A stretch of DNA of 64,000 nucleotides, taken from assembly GCF_900184995.1 (NCBI RefSeq), contig NZ_LT860099.1:1328269-1392268 (forward strand), given 5' to 3'. Each line of letters starts with the position of its first letter. Position 1 is the stretch's first letter. The stretch comes from Konateibacter massiliensis. Lineage in GTDB: Bacteria > Bacillota > Clostridia > Lachnospirales > Lachnospiraceae. Below the pieces are notes generated by a model. That model searched no databases. It saw only the letters and a program-made list of their open reading frames with translations, and was not told the origin of the DNA. Both the position numbers and the translations under genes were made by a program. Shown piece after piece: positions 18,241 through 27,527 of this stretch.

Positions 18241-18636
18241 AAAAATCTCCTTTCAATTTTCAAGACTCTTTTTTTGTGAATTATTACTTATAATTCAGTT
18301 GTTTTCGTGTTGTTTTTCATGATTAATTATAAAAAAATTGATTTGAAATAACATCAAATTATGTAATACACTTATATAAATAACCAGTAGTAAATTCTTA
18401 TTTTTTCTATTTATTTAGCTACATTTTTCAATATATTTATTTCGTAAAAATGGCTATTGCACAAATAGTATTATATAAACTTTTACTATCCTTTACACAA
18501 TACTTAGCCTCAACAATCATGGTAATATTTAGCTTTTTATATAATATTTTCCCATTTTCAATTATTTTTTAGTACCTTTTTTCTGATGGAATATACCTGA
18601 AGCAGCAAGTCCAGATATTCTGCTTGTCCTGATTCA
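18241..18636. promoter_or_regulatory. gldA upstream region, repeat copy A
   Basis: This 396-base region has no gene. The segment around 18342-18393 is related to 20299-20350: about 40 of 52 positions agree by hand alignment, including AATAACAT, AATACA and GTAAATT. The string TCAATATATTTATT then recurs in both. It lies 100-200 bases upstream of gldA, where an activator of the AraC type would bind. The PocR/AraC protein encoded at 20.6 kb is the obvious candidate. Confidence 0.6.
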
Positions 18637-20133
18637 TTATACTTCCGAAAACTTATTCCAAATAAAAAGCAACTCTTTTGCTATCTTCTCAATATCATTA
18701 ATACCTTCATTAAAATGTTCTACTGATTCTACATTTTGACTGCTTACCGTCATTGCTTTCTCCGTACTCGTGGTTACTTCTTGACTTGTCGTTGATAATG
18801 TCATATTACTGTTCACAATCCGATTATTTGATTTCTGAACATGCTTCATCATACTGTTGAGTGATTCTATTGCTTCATACAACTGCTTCATTTTTGTTTG
18901 AATGTATAAAAACTTTTCATTCGTTTCCTCTATCATCTTCTGTTGATTTTTACTACCTTCTACATTATTTTTCACCTTATCGGAAACTACTTGTGCATCC
19001 TGTGCTAATGCATCCAGAATAGTAGCAATGTTTACTGTTTCCACTCTTGTCTGATCTGCTAAATTACGAATTTCATCAGATACCACGGAAAAGCCTCTTC
19101 CAGCTTCGCCTGCCCTAGCTGCCTCGATGGATGCATTCAATGCAAGAAGATTGGTCTGACTAGAAATATTGAGTATTATCTCTGTGATTTTTCTGACATC
19201 TATTGATTTTTGCTGTAGATGCTCTGTTGCCTTTTTTGTTTCTTCATTTGATAATTTCACTACAATAGCTTTTTGATTTAATTCTTCTACTATCTCAACT
19301 CCATTCCGAATAACTCCATTCGTTTCTTTGGTAATCTCCACAATATGATTTGTTTCTTGATAAGCCTTTTCTACTATCATTTTAATCTCTTCTGTTACTT
19401 CGACCTGATTTTCCACTGCACTTAACGTAGCATGGGTACTTTGCGAAATGGTATTCAACGATGCACTTACGATTTGCGTCGTATCATAGATTCGATGTAT
19501 AGAAGGTTTTGCACCTTTTATACTTTCGATGACATCTTTTGCCAAACCAGCTACTTCCTCTGACATCTTTCTGTTTTTTTCTGAAACAGCCATGATTTTT
19601 TGCTGCTGTTCCTGTTCATGCTTTCTTGACAAATAATCTGTTGTAATTGCACATATACACCCCAAAATAGATGTAACCATCTGCATTTGAACAGTTTCTA
19701 AAATCTCATACCCTGTTCCTTTCTTTACCAGCAACATAATTGCAACCACTATATTAATAAGGAGCTGATAGATCGATACGCCTATCACTACTTTACGATT
19801 TTTAAATAATATATATACAATTAGTAATGGAAACACATAAATATATGCATTGTTAGAGCATAAGCCTATCATAGACGCCGTATACAATATCATATAAGAT
19901 ACGGCGGATACATTCAGCAGCAGTACGGTATCCTTCCTCGTAATCCAAATTACAACATATACAATCTCTGCTACAACATGCATAACAATCAATTCTATAA
20001 CCACTCTATTCGAAACATTCATATACCCCTTTGCCATTAATATGGTAACCAAGCCAAAAATATTGCATGCCATAATTACAGATAATGCAAGCATTAACAC
20101 CTTATTTGAGTTTTTAAATTGAGATTTTGTCAT
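18637..20133 (-). CDS. Methyl-accepting chemotaxis protein with six-TM sensor
   Basis: A 498-residue chemoreceptor with an unusual input part. Six hydrophobic segments fill residues 10-185 (about 12-34, 44-64, 70-92, 95-110, 114-136, 150-168), with no large external loop and no clear HAMP. The cytoplasmic signalling domain follows, with tip [18 protein letters not shown] at about 330. AAGGAGG lies about eight bases before the ATG at 20133. It sits between gldA and the PocR/AraC gene and shares an upstream repeat with gldA. A role in taxis toward glycerol or a related compound is inferred from this setting. Confidence 0.9.
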   Translation of the reverse strand: MTKSQFKNSNKVLMLALSVIMACNIFGLVTILMAKGYMNVSNRVVIELIVMHVVAEIVYVVIWITRKDTVLLLNVSAVSYMILYTASMIGLCSNNAYIYVFPLLIVYILFKNRKVVIGVSIYQLLINIVVAIMLLVKKGTGYEILETVQMQMVTSILGCICAITTDYLSRKHEQEQQQKIMAVSEKNRKMSEEVAGLAKDVIESIKGAKPSIHRIYDTTQIVSASLNTISQSTHATLSAVENQVEVTEEIKMIVEKAYQETNHIVEITKETNGVIRNGVEIVEELNQKAIVVKLSNEETKKATEHLQQKSIDVRKITEIILNISSQTNLLALNASIEAARAGEAGRGFSVVSDEIRNLADQTRVETVNIATILDALAQDAQVVSDKVKNNVEGSKNQQKMIEETNEKFLYIQTKMKQLYEAIESLNSMMKHVQKSNNRIVNSNMTLSTTSQEVTTSTEKAMTVSSQNVESVEHFNEGINDIEKIAKELLFIWNKFSEV

Positions 20134-20554
20134 TTAAAATACCTCCTTCTCTAAGTTTTACTGTTATTACAACAGATTAATTTGTATCCTTATTTAGCCA
20201 GCGTACAATATCGGCTATTCATTCATCTTTGTGTGTAACTAAAGCGCATAGTTATTGGATTAAATCACTGACTTCTGGAATTAATTATATATAATTCAAA
20301 AAAAATAACATTGTATTATGCAATACATTCATCCAAATAAGCGGTTGTAAATTTAAATAATTTTAATTAAATTTTAATAAAATTCATTTTTATTTATATC
20401 AATATATTTATTGTGCAATTGCACTATATTTAACTTATTTACCATTCTTGACTTATTACTTTTACACATATATAATGGTTATATGTAGCAATATCATGCA
20501 ATATTTTCCCATCAATTGTTATTCTTTATTTTTGTCAACATTAGGAGGATTATT
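20134..20554. promoter_or_regulatory. Divergent control region, repeat copy B and promoter
   Basis: A 421-base non-coding region between the chemoreceptor and the PocR/AraC gene. Copy B of the repeat shared with gldA lies at about 20299-20350, plus TCAATATATTTATT near 20400. A 12-base palindrome GTGCAATTGCAC is at 20413-20424. For the rightward gene, TTGACT (20448-20453) and TATAAT (20471-20476) are spaced by 17 bases, a good housekeeping promoter. Confidence 0.75.
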
Positions 20555-21538
20555 ATGAGAGCAACCTTCACTGATATAACTCAAATCGTGAACCCTAGAA
20601 AATTTCAAACAATTCAAGATGATATTGCATTAGCTACCGATCTGGCAATCATCACTGTAGATTATATGGGAAAGCCACTTACCAAGCATAGTAATTGCAG
20701 TGAATTCTGCAAGAATGTTAGATCCTCCAAATATGGAAGTTACTGTGAAAAATGTAATTCTCATGGTGGTCTTGAAGCGGCTAGAAATCGTAAACCTTTT
20801 ATTTATATTTGTCATGCAGGTATTGTTGATTTTGCCATCCCGATTATTGTTAATGATTTATATTTGGGTGCATTTATGGCGGGTCAGGTGATCTTATCTC
20901 AACTTGATTCTCTATACGCTCCGGAACGTATTCTACATAATGTTAATCTAACTTTTGATCCGATGAAGGATGTAAGTTTTAGGGAAAGCTATAATAAACT
21001 GCCGATTATGCGTTTAGATAAAATCATGGCTCTGGCTAACATGCTTTTACATATCGGTAACTATTGTGTTAATGAAGCAGGGTATAAGGCTCTGATTACA
21101 TCGACCCCCAAGAGCCAAGAAGCCAATCAATTTGATAAAACTAAATACTTAAATGATGATGATCAAAATATGATATATCCCCTTCACAAGCATATAAAAA
21201 ACGAAACTTATTTGATTATACAGCCTGCTCTAACCTATATTAAAAAACATCCAAAGGAGAAAATAACTCTCGAGAGGATGGCCGCATTATGTAATATTTC
21301 TCCCAGTTATTTCAGCAAATTATTTGCGAAAGAGAATTTAGGTTGTCTATCTGATTATGTAAATCAGGTCAAAATCGAACGCGCAAAAGAGCATTTAATT
21401 GAAACAAACTGGCCTATCCGTACTGTTGCAGAAAATGTAGGTTTTGAGGATTGTGGTTACTTTATCAAAGTTTTTAAGCGCAATACAAATAAAACTCCCT
21501 TAGAGTACCGCAACGATTATGCAGAGCTTTCTAAATAA
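20555..21538 (+). CDS. PocR-domain AraC-family regulator
   Basis: A 327-residue regulator. Residues about 5-175 form a PocR ligand domain with its cysteine cluster (NCSEFC, SYCEKCNSHGG, YICHAG) and the FAIPI...GAFMAGQV core. Residues about 225-325 form an AraC DNA-binding domain with two helix-turn-helices (LERMAALCNISPSYFSKLFA, then VAENVGFEDCGYFIKVFKR). AGGAGG lies seven bases before the ATG at 20555; an in-frame start at 20516 is unlikely. PocR domains are known to respond to small diols and polyols. Next to gldA and dhaKL it is most likely the glycerol-type activator of this locus. Confidence 0.93.
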   Translation: MRATFTDITQIVNPRKFQTIQDDIALATDLAIITVDYMGKPLTKHSNCSEFCKNVRSSKYGSYCEKCNSHGGLEAARNRKPFIYICHAGIVDFAIPIIVNDLYLGAFMAGQVILSQLDSLYAPERILHNVNLTFDPMKDVSFRESYNKLPIMRLDKIMALANMLLHIGNYCVNEAGYKALITSTPKSQEANQFDKTKYLNDDDQNMIYPLHKHIKNETYLIIQPALTYIKKHPKEKITLERMAALCNISPSYFSKLFAKENLGCLSDYVNQVKIERAKEHLIETNWPIRTVAENVGFEDCGYFIKVFKRNTNKTPLEYRNDYAELSK

Positions 21539-21571
21539 GTATTTATTTCGTATTCTCTTTGACATAATATA

Positions 21572-21617
21572 AAACCTCCAAACTGTTGTAATTACATTTA
21601 CATCAGTTTGGAGGTTT
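21572..21617. terminator. Terminator between AraC and FtsX-type genes
   Basis: AAACCTCCAAACTG (21572-21585) and CAGTTTGGAGGTTT (21604-21617) form a perfect 14-bp stem. Leftward it is followed by TATATTATG after the stem's T-run, rightward by ACGCAG, so it mainly ends the permease transcript. It also lies downstream of the convergent AraC gene. Confidence 0.85.
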
Positions 21618-21644
21618 ACGCAGTCTTTGGGACACTCCAGTATG

Positions 21645-24600
21645 TTATTCTACCGACTTAAGCGCTTCTAACATGTTGACATTCTTGAGCCTGTGATTGA
21701 TTATTGCACCGAGCACCACGGTAATCATACATACTACCAGCACAGGAATTAGAAATGCCTTTACTCCCAGTGCCGGATTAAACATCACTTCATCAGGCGG
21801 TACAACGGAAATTATGTAAAGATAAAGAGCATCTCCAAGTCCGAAGCCCGCTAAAACTCCAAGTAGGGTTAGAAGAATTGTTTCTCGGTAGATATACAAG
21901 GTCACTTCTTTGTTGTAAAAACCCAGAACCTTAATCGTAGATAATTCTCGAATTCGTTCTGAGACATTGATGTTCGTCAAGTTATAGAGAATTACCACAG
22001 CTAGTAATACCGCCACAATAATTAGTACCTGCATAATCATTTTTAGAGATTGGACGATGGTATTGATTTGATTCTTCATCGTAGTATTCTGAACCACACC
22101 TTTTACACCGTCCAGGTTCACAAATTCACTTGCCTGTTCATTTGCGTTTTCTATGGAGCGGTCATCTAAAGTTACCATATTGGCATTGGAAGAATAGGTT
22201 GTTGCAAAAACAGTCTGATAGTAGTCCATATCCATAAAAATGAAGTGTCCTGTATACATTTCTGTAATATTAGAAATCATCATTTTCCGCTCGTAATTTT
22301 CTGAATCTGTTACAGTTATCGTATCTCCGATTTTCACATCCAACAGTTTTGCCAGCCGCTCTGAAATGACAGCACCATCCTTCGACAGTTCTAGTTCTTC
22401 TCCTGTAGAACGGTTCACCAGACTGATATAGTCTTTAAATGCCTCCGCATCCTCGGGAACGATTAGTTTAATTTCCTGCTTATCCTGATTATCTCCTGCA
22501 ATTTTTGTCATCTCATCATAAAGAATAGGTAATTGCTGATTGACTTCATTAGAAGCCAAAAGCTGATCAATCTCATTTGTCTTCTCTTCATTCAAGTTAT
22601 CATTTTTAGCCACAATCAGATCATACTGTATGATTTTGCCAAACTGCCTATCATTTATGCCGGAAATAGAATGTTGTACGCTGAAGCCTGCAAATATAAG
22701 TGTTACCGAACCACACACACCGAAGATAGTCATGAGCATTCGCTTTTTATAACGGAAGATATTTCGTGCGGTTACCTTGTGTGTAAAACTCATCCGATTC
22801 CATATCTGGCTGATCCGTTCTAAAAAAATTTTTGATCCTGCTTCCGGAGGCTTTGGTTGCAAAAGTGCCGAAGGTTTTTCTTTCAATTCCCTTGCAGCGA
22901 CAATATATGCTGGAACAACCGCACTCACAAATGCCAGCAATATAGCTATAACCGTAATTCCAGGATAAAAATACAATTCAATTTGTGGAATGCTAAAACT
23001 ATGCCCATAGGCGTTATATACAATCATAGGAAGCACGGTATGCCCAGCTACAATACCTATGGCCGCCCCTATAGAACTTGCGCAAAAACCATAAACAATG
23101 AATTTCTTAATTATGTCCTTATTGCTATACCCCAATGCTTTCAATGTCCCGGAATTTATCCGTTCTTCATCTACAAAGCGAGTCATTGTAGTCAGTGTCA
23201 CCAATGCAGCAACAAAATATAAAAAGATAGGGAATATATCTGCAAGCGCATCAATGATCGTCGAAACACTGTTGTAAATTCGGTATCCCTCTGAACCCGG
23301 AACTTCCCTCCGAGTATCCAATGTGTATATTGGCAGTTTCAATGTTTTCAGCGTTTCCCGAGCACCCGCCAGCTTGGCTTCGGCATCTTCGATCTCCTGT
23401 TCAGCATCTGGCTTTTTCTCGTCATATTCCTGACGTCCGTCGACCAGCTCTCTTTCACCCTCCGCAATTTCTGCTGCGCCTTCGGCTAACTCTGCTTCTG
23501 CATCAGTCAGCTTTGTATCAGCCTCCTCTTTTTTATCGTAGTATTCCTGCCATCCGTCAGCGAGTTTCTTTTCGCCATCAGCAATTTTTATAGCAGCTTC
23601 ATCTAGCTGTGCGTTTGCAGCAGCGAGTTTTGTTTCTGCTTCTGATTTCTTTGAATTATATTCTGCAAGCCCTTCCTGATAAGATTGCTTCCCTGAAGCC
23701 AGTTTTTTTTCTGCTTTTGTAATTTGTTTTCTGGCAGTCTCAAGCTCTGCACTTTTTGCAGTATATTTCTCTTCACCACTTTCAAGTGTTTGCTTGGCAA
23801 CGGCAAGCTGTTCTTCGCCTCCCGCTGCTTGCTCTGCCGCAGCGTTATACTCCGCCCATTTTTGCAAAAGAGTATTTTGGGTTTCTACAAGTCCCGCAAG
23901 CTGATTGTACTGTGTTTGCGCTGTTACAATTTGAGCCTGCATATTGTCAAGCTGCGCAAGCAATGTGTCTGCCGCTTGTTCTGATAGGTTGGCGGCTTGC
24001 AATGCCGCTTGATATTGTTGATTGAGCACATCATATTCTGGCGTTCCCACCGCAGCATCTCTTGACACCTTTAGCGCTGCAAGTTGAGAAAGCATTTCAT
24101 ATTGCGCACTCAAATTGTCAAGTTGAGCCTTCATACTTGGGAGTGCGTTTTCTATTTGTGCCATTGTCATTCCCGTAGCCGCTTCGGCAGCGGCAATGCC
24201 TGCTTCAAATTGCATTTGCGCGGCGTCAAGTTGTGCCTTCGCTTCTTTCAGTTCTTCTAACTTTCCGGATTTCTCGTTATATTCGTTCCACCCTTTATTA
24301 AGCTCTGCACGGGCTTCCTGTAAATCGGACTCTGCTTTTGCAAATTCCTGTTGCTTCGCAGTCAACTCACTTTCACCATCCGCAATCTGTTTTGCTGCGT
24401 CGTCAAGCTTTGCTTTGGCATCCGATAATTGCTGTTCGGCATTTCTCTTCTGCTTATTATATTCAGCCACACCGTCTGTATATTTTTGTTTCGCATCAGT
24501 CAGTTCGTTTTCACCATTTTCGAGTTCTTCTCTGGCATCATCCAACTGCTGATTGGCATCTGCTTTCTGTTTGTTATATTCATCCAAACCATCCGCATAT

Positions 24601-25493
24601 TTCTGTTTCGCATCAGCCAGTTCGATTTCGCCATCTTCAAGTTCCTGCTCTGCATCAGCCAGCTCTTTCTTGGCATTATCTACCTCGCTCTGCCCCTCAT
24701 CAATCTTATCTTGATATTCCTCTTTGATAGAAGATAAACGTAGGGTTGGTTGATTAACCAGCAGTTCATTTAGCTCATTTTTGTGATTTTGAATCAGCTC
24801 TGTATACTCATTTGAATAGGGGTCTACACCTTTTGTATCCTCAAATGAAATCCGGGCAATCATATAAACCTCATAGTCAAAGGCGGAAGAATCCACCACA
24901 GCGTACCCCTGCAGTTCACCGGTTCCGGCTGTTGACTGCCCCATGTTGATTATGGAAAGCATTTCTCCAGAGTTCACAAAACCTACAATCTGAAATTCAT
25001 GGGTTTTAAGGGCTGTCTCACCGGAAACATCCTCTTTTTCCGTAAAAGCTACCGTATCACCGATTTGGTAATCTGCATTATATATATCAGCAATTGCAAT
25101 TTCCGTCGCCGTCTCCGGAAGCCTTCCTTCCACAACATCATAGACAGATAAATCCTCCGTGTCGGAAAAGATGCGAATACTAGTAATCGTATCTTGGATT
25201 ACTACATCTTTTAAATAGCCATATTCAATCTTGTCTGCTCCTGATACCTTGTTAATGGCTTTTTGGTTTTCTTTATCAATTCCGTAGTCACCGATGATAC
25301 AAATATCCGCCAGATTCAGCTTCTCAAAATAGTGTTCTCCCGTCTTACGCATATTAGAGCCGGTTACTTGGAGTCCCACAAGAGCAAAGGAGCCTAATGC
25401 AATTAAGCAAACAATCGAAATAAATCGGCCCTTTGATTTTAAGAAGCATTTTTTAATGTCTTTCCATAGCGTTTTACTTTTCAAAATACTCAC
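21645..25493 (-). CDS. FtsX-type ABC permease with long coiled-coil domain
   Basis: A 1282-residue membrane protein of the MacB/FtsX permease class. One TM segment near the N-terminus (about 22-42) is followed by an extracytoplasmic domain. A long Ala/Glu/Lys/Gln coiled coil (about 255-730) contains repeated units of the form ELxDAKQKYADGLxEYN and DGExEL. A block of three TM segments (about 770-900) follows, then a second extracytoplasmic domain and a last three-TM FtsX block ending in NMLEALKSVE. Both FtsX blocks are present, so it can act alone with one ATPase, as in bacitracin- and peptide-export systems. It starts directly after the ATPase gene. The coiled coil probably projects outside the cell; its cargo is unknown. 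Confidence 0.88.
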   Translation of the reverse strand: MSILKSKTLWKDIKKCFLKSKGRFISIVCLIALGSFALVGLQVTGSNMRKTGEHYFEKLNLADICIIGDYGIDKENQKAINKVSGADKIEYGYLKDVVIQDTITSIRIFSDTEDLSVYDVVEGRLPETATEIAIADIYNADYQIGDTVAFTEKEDVSGETALKTHEFQIVGFVNSGEMLSIINMGQSTAGTGELQGYAVVDSSAFDYEVYMIARISFEDTKGVDPYSNEYTELIQNHKNELNELLVNQPTLRLSSIKEEYQDKIDEGQSEVDNAKKELADAEQELEDGEIELADAKQKYADGLDEYNKQKADANQQLDDAREELENGENELTDAKQKYTDGVAEYNKQKRNAEQQLSDAKAKLDDAAKQIADGESELTAKQQEFAKAESDLQEARAELNKGWNEYNEKSGKLEELKEAKAQLDAAQMQFEAGIAAAEAATGMTMAQIENALPSMKAQLDNLSAQYEMLSQLAALKVSRDAAVGTPEYDVLNQQYQAALQAANLSEQAADTLLAQLDNMQAQIVTAQTQYNQLAGLVETQNTLLQKWAEYNAAAEQAAGGEEQLAVAKQTLESGEEKYTAKSAELETARKQITKAEKKLASGKQSYQEGLAEYNSKKSEAETKLAAANAQLDEAAIKIADGEKKLADGWQEYYDKKEEADTKLTDAEAELAEGAAEIAEGERELVDGRQEYDEKKPDAEQEIEDAEAKLAGARETLKTLKLPIYTLDTRREVPGSEGYRIYNSVSTIIDALADIFPIFLYFVAALVTLTTMTRFVDEERINSGTLKALGYSNKDIIKKFIVYGFCASSIGAAIGIVAGHTVLPMIVYNAYGHSFSIPQIELYFYPGITVIAILLAFVSAVVPAYIVAARELKEKPSALLQPKPPEAGSKIFLERISQIWNRMSFTHKVTARNIFRYKKRMLMTIFGVCGSVTLIFAGFSVQHSISGINDRQFGKIIQYDLIVAKNDNLNEEKTNEIDQLLASNEVNQQLPILYDEMTKIAGDNQDKQEIKLIVPEDAEAFKDYISLVNRSTGEELELSKDGAVISERLAKLLDVKIGDTITVTDSENYERKMMISNITEMYTGHFIFMDMDYYQTVFATTYSSNANMVTLDDRSIENANEQASEFVNLDGVKGVVQNTTMKNQINTIVQSLKMIMQVLIIVAVLLAVVILYNLTNINVSERIRELSTIKVLGFYNKEVTLYIYRETILLTLLGVLAGFGLGDALYLYIISVVPPDEVMFNPALGVKAFLIPVLVVCMITVVLGAIINHRLKNVNMLEALKSVE

Positions 25494-26195
25494 CTACCAT
25501 TCAATATCTGCAATTTTCTGGGGATTTGGATTTATTTCTATCTTCTTTACGCCTGCATCATGCATATAGATCACACGGTCTGCGATAGGGGCGATCGCGG
25601 CATTATGGGTGACGATTATTACCGTAGCGCCTTTTTTTCGACTCATATCCTGTAAAATTTGAAGTACCTGCTTGCCCGTATTATAATCCAATGCCCCTGT
25701 CGGTTCATCACACAGCAAAATCTTTGGGTTTTTAGCAATTGCACGGGCAATTGCCACACGCTGTTGCTCGCCGCCAGATAACTGGGCCGGAAAATTATCA
25801 ATTCGATTTTCGAGTCCCACATCCTTTAATACCTGTACAGGGTCAAGTGCATCCTTTACAATCTCAGATGCCAGTTCTACATTTTCTTTTGATGTTAGGT
25901 TTTGCACCAAATTATAAAATTGAAAAACGAACCCTACATCGTTTCTTCGATAAGTAATCAGTTCATTCTGTGTATAGCCAGCAATATCGTTTCCATCAAT
26001 TACTACTTTACCTTCGTCATTCGTGTCCATTCCTCCTAGTATATTCAATACTGTAGATTTTCCGGCTCCAGAAGACCCTAAAATAATTGCAAGCTCACCC
26101 TTTTCAATAGAAAAGCTTACATCTCGGTTGGCTATAATTTCGTTACCTCCTATTTTGTATCGCTTATAGCTATGGGCCATTTCAATGTAACTCAT
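25494..26195 (-). CDS. ABC exporter ATPase (MacB/LolD type)
   Basis: A 233-residue ATPase that pairs with the FtsX-type permease. Walker [10 protein letters not shown] is at about 40-48, the signature [14 protein letters not shown] at about 142-155, Walker [13 protein letters not shown] next to it and the switch histidine in VTHN. ATG 26195 has AAGGAGG six bases upstream; a longer frame exists but would overlap the preceding gene further. It overlaps the 3' end of the small gene at 26182-26517 by 14 bases, so the three genes form one operon. Confidence 0.94.
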   Translation of the reverse strand: MSYIEMAHSYKRYKIGGNEIIANRDVSFSIEKGELAIILGSSGAGKSTVLNILGGMDTNDEGKVVIDGNDIAGYTQNELITYRRNDVGFVFQFYNLVQNLTSKENVELASEIVKDALDPVQVLKDVGLENRIDNFPAQLSGGEQQRVAIARAIAKNPKILLCDEPTGALDYNTGKQVLQILQDMSRKKGATVIIVTHNAAIAPIADRVIYMHDAGVKKIEINPNPQKIADIEW

Positions 26196-26517
26196 GTTCT
26201 TCCTCCTTATGCTGTTCGGCTTGAGTGGAGGCAATTCCCTTCATTTGAAAGACGCTGCTTCGTCCATGAAGTATCAAATCAACATAGTCGCAATCTATGC
26301 GCCCAGTTGCCTCATAATAAAATTCGCTCATCAGTGTAACGAATTTTCCCCTCAATCGGCATGAACCATCACTACTTAATTCTCCAGTGACAGGCTCCCT
26401 GTTTTTAAAAATATACAGGTAGCCGTCAATTTTTGTTTTGGAAATATTAAGCTCTAATATACCGTTTCTATTGCCCAATGGGGTTTCTAGAATAACCTTA
26501 TAATTTTGTTGGTTCAT
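26182..26517 (-). CDS. Small hypothetical protein leading ABC operon
   Basis: A 111-residue soluble protein, first gene of the exporter operon. It is predicted mainly beta (YKVILETPLGNRNGILEL, DGYLYIFKN, GSCRLRGKF), ending in a charged [10 protein letters not shown] tail. No membrane segment and no known family motif were seen. ATG 26517 is preferred (AAGGAG nine bases upstream) over ATG 26523 three bases after the same site. It may be a cytosolic sensor or partner of the exporter; no function is claimed. Confidence 0.7.
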   Translation of the reverse strand: MNQQNYKVILETPLGNRNGILELNISKTKIDGYLYIFKNREPVTGELSSDGSCRLRGKFVTLMSEFYYEATGRIDCDYVDLILHGRSSVFQMKGIASTQAEQHKEEEHELH

Positions 26518-26610
26518 TATCATTTACTCCTTTCTGATGGTTTCTGAATGCATTATAAAAAATTCGTCAGTTATATACCACGGTCAAATCACAGTGAAAT
26601 GGTGAAAATT

Positions 26611-26671
26611 CGGACAAATTAGGGATAGTTGATGGTCAAATATGTTTTTTTAATGTACCGGACAAATGTCC
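26611..26671. promoter_or_regulatory. Candidate TetR half-sites and dyad
   Basis: GGACAAATGTCC (26660-26671) has 5-base arms around AA. The related CGGACAAATT occurs at 26611-26620, and CCGGACAAAT repeats that half-site next to the dyad. They lie in the divergent region between the ABC exporter operon and the TetR gene. Confidence 0.4.
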
Positions 26672-26730
26672 TGTATTACCCGTTGAATAAGGTACTTAAA
26701 GCATATATAATAAAAAATAGAGGTGATAAG

Positions 26731-27315
26731 ATGAAACATGAAGTAACAAGCCTGAATACAAAAAAGACTCTTGCGGCATCATTAAAAAAACAGGTAAGTA
26801 AAAAACCATTTTCAAAAGTAACAGTAAGTGAAATTATAAATGATTGCGGCGTAAACCGAAAAACTTTTTACTATCATTTTACGGATATTTATGCTCTGCT
26901 CAAATGGACATTAGAACTGGAGGCTATTGAGGTAGTAAAACAATTTGATTTGATAGCAGAGTATGAAGAAGCGGTGTTGTTTGTTATGGACTATGTAGAA
27001 GAAAATACGGAATTTCTGCAAAATATTTATTATTCCGTTGGGCGAGATGAATTAAAACGATTCTTTTGTGCTGATTTCATTGACATTGTACGCTCCTTTA
27101 TCGAGCAATCTGAAAAAACACAAAAATTATTAATACCTGATGATTTCAAGATATTTCTCAGCCAATTCTATACGGAGGCTATTGCTGGTATGTTGGTTGA
27201 GTGGATTGTGGATCGTTCTGTTCGTAACCGTGAAAAGACAGTACAGTACATTTCTGTCATCATCCGCTCTGCTATTCCAAATGCCTTGCATTCGGTAACA
27301 GAACTGTCAGATTAA
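26731..27315 (+). CDS. TetR-family regulator, divergent from ABC exporter
   Basis: A 194-residue TetR protein. The N-terminal helix-turn-helix reads KVTVSEIINDCGVNRKTFYY followed by HFTDIYALLKW (about residues 30-60). The C-terminal part (YYSVGRDELKRFF, then QFYTEAIAGMLVEWI) resembles the TetR_C_7/DhaS-like group. ATG 26731 is preceded by AGAGGTGAT; an earlier in-frame start at 26629 has none and would add residues outside the domain. It is divergent from the FtsX-type exporter operon and probably controls it. Confidence 0.9.
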   Translation: MKHEVTSLNTKKTLAASLKKQVSKKPFSKVTVSEIINDCGVNRKTFYYHFTDIYALLKWTLELEAIEVVKQFDLIAEYEEAVLFVMDYVEENTEFLQNIYYSVGRDELKRFFCADFIDIVRSFIEQSEKTQKLLIPDDFKIFLSQFYTEAIAGMLVEWIVDRSVRNREKTVQYISVIIRSAIPNALHSVTELSD

Positions 27316-27527
27316 AAGGATTACATAGAATATTTATGTCTGTTGTAAAAATTTCTATTTTCCAAGTAAGTATTGTATCTCTCCGCCTGCAAAAGCCGTT
27401 TTCAAATGCGGCAATTTTTATCTCTGAGATTTTACCATATAAATCAACATCTATGCCTCCAGACTTAATATAGTGTATAATGGCATAGAAAGAAATTAAT
27501 CTATTCTGACATCAGGAGAAAAATACA

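Noticed and set aside
18460-18475. A possible sigma-54 type promoter (TGGC...TTGC) upstream of gldA
   Set aside because: The spacing between the two elements is far too short and no sigma-54 activator gene is nearby.
7663-20133. CRISPR-like spaced repeats in AT-rich gaps
   Set aside because: No regularly spaced identical repeats were found there or elsewhere in the window.
24196-24737. Long plus-strand open frames opposite the coiled-coil permease
   Set aside because: They are by-products of the repeated Ala/Glu/Lys codons on the other strand; no start signal or family match.
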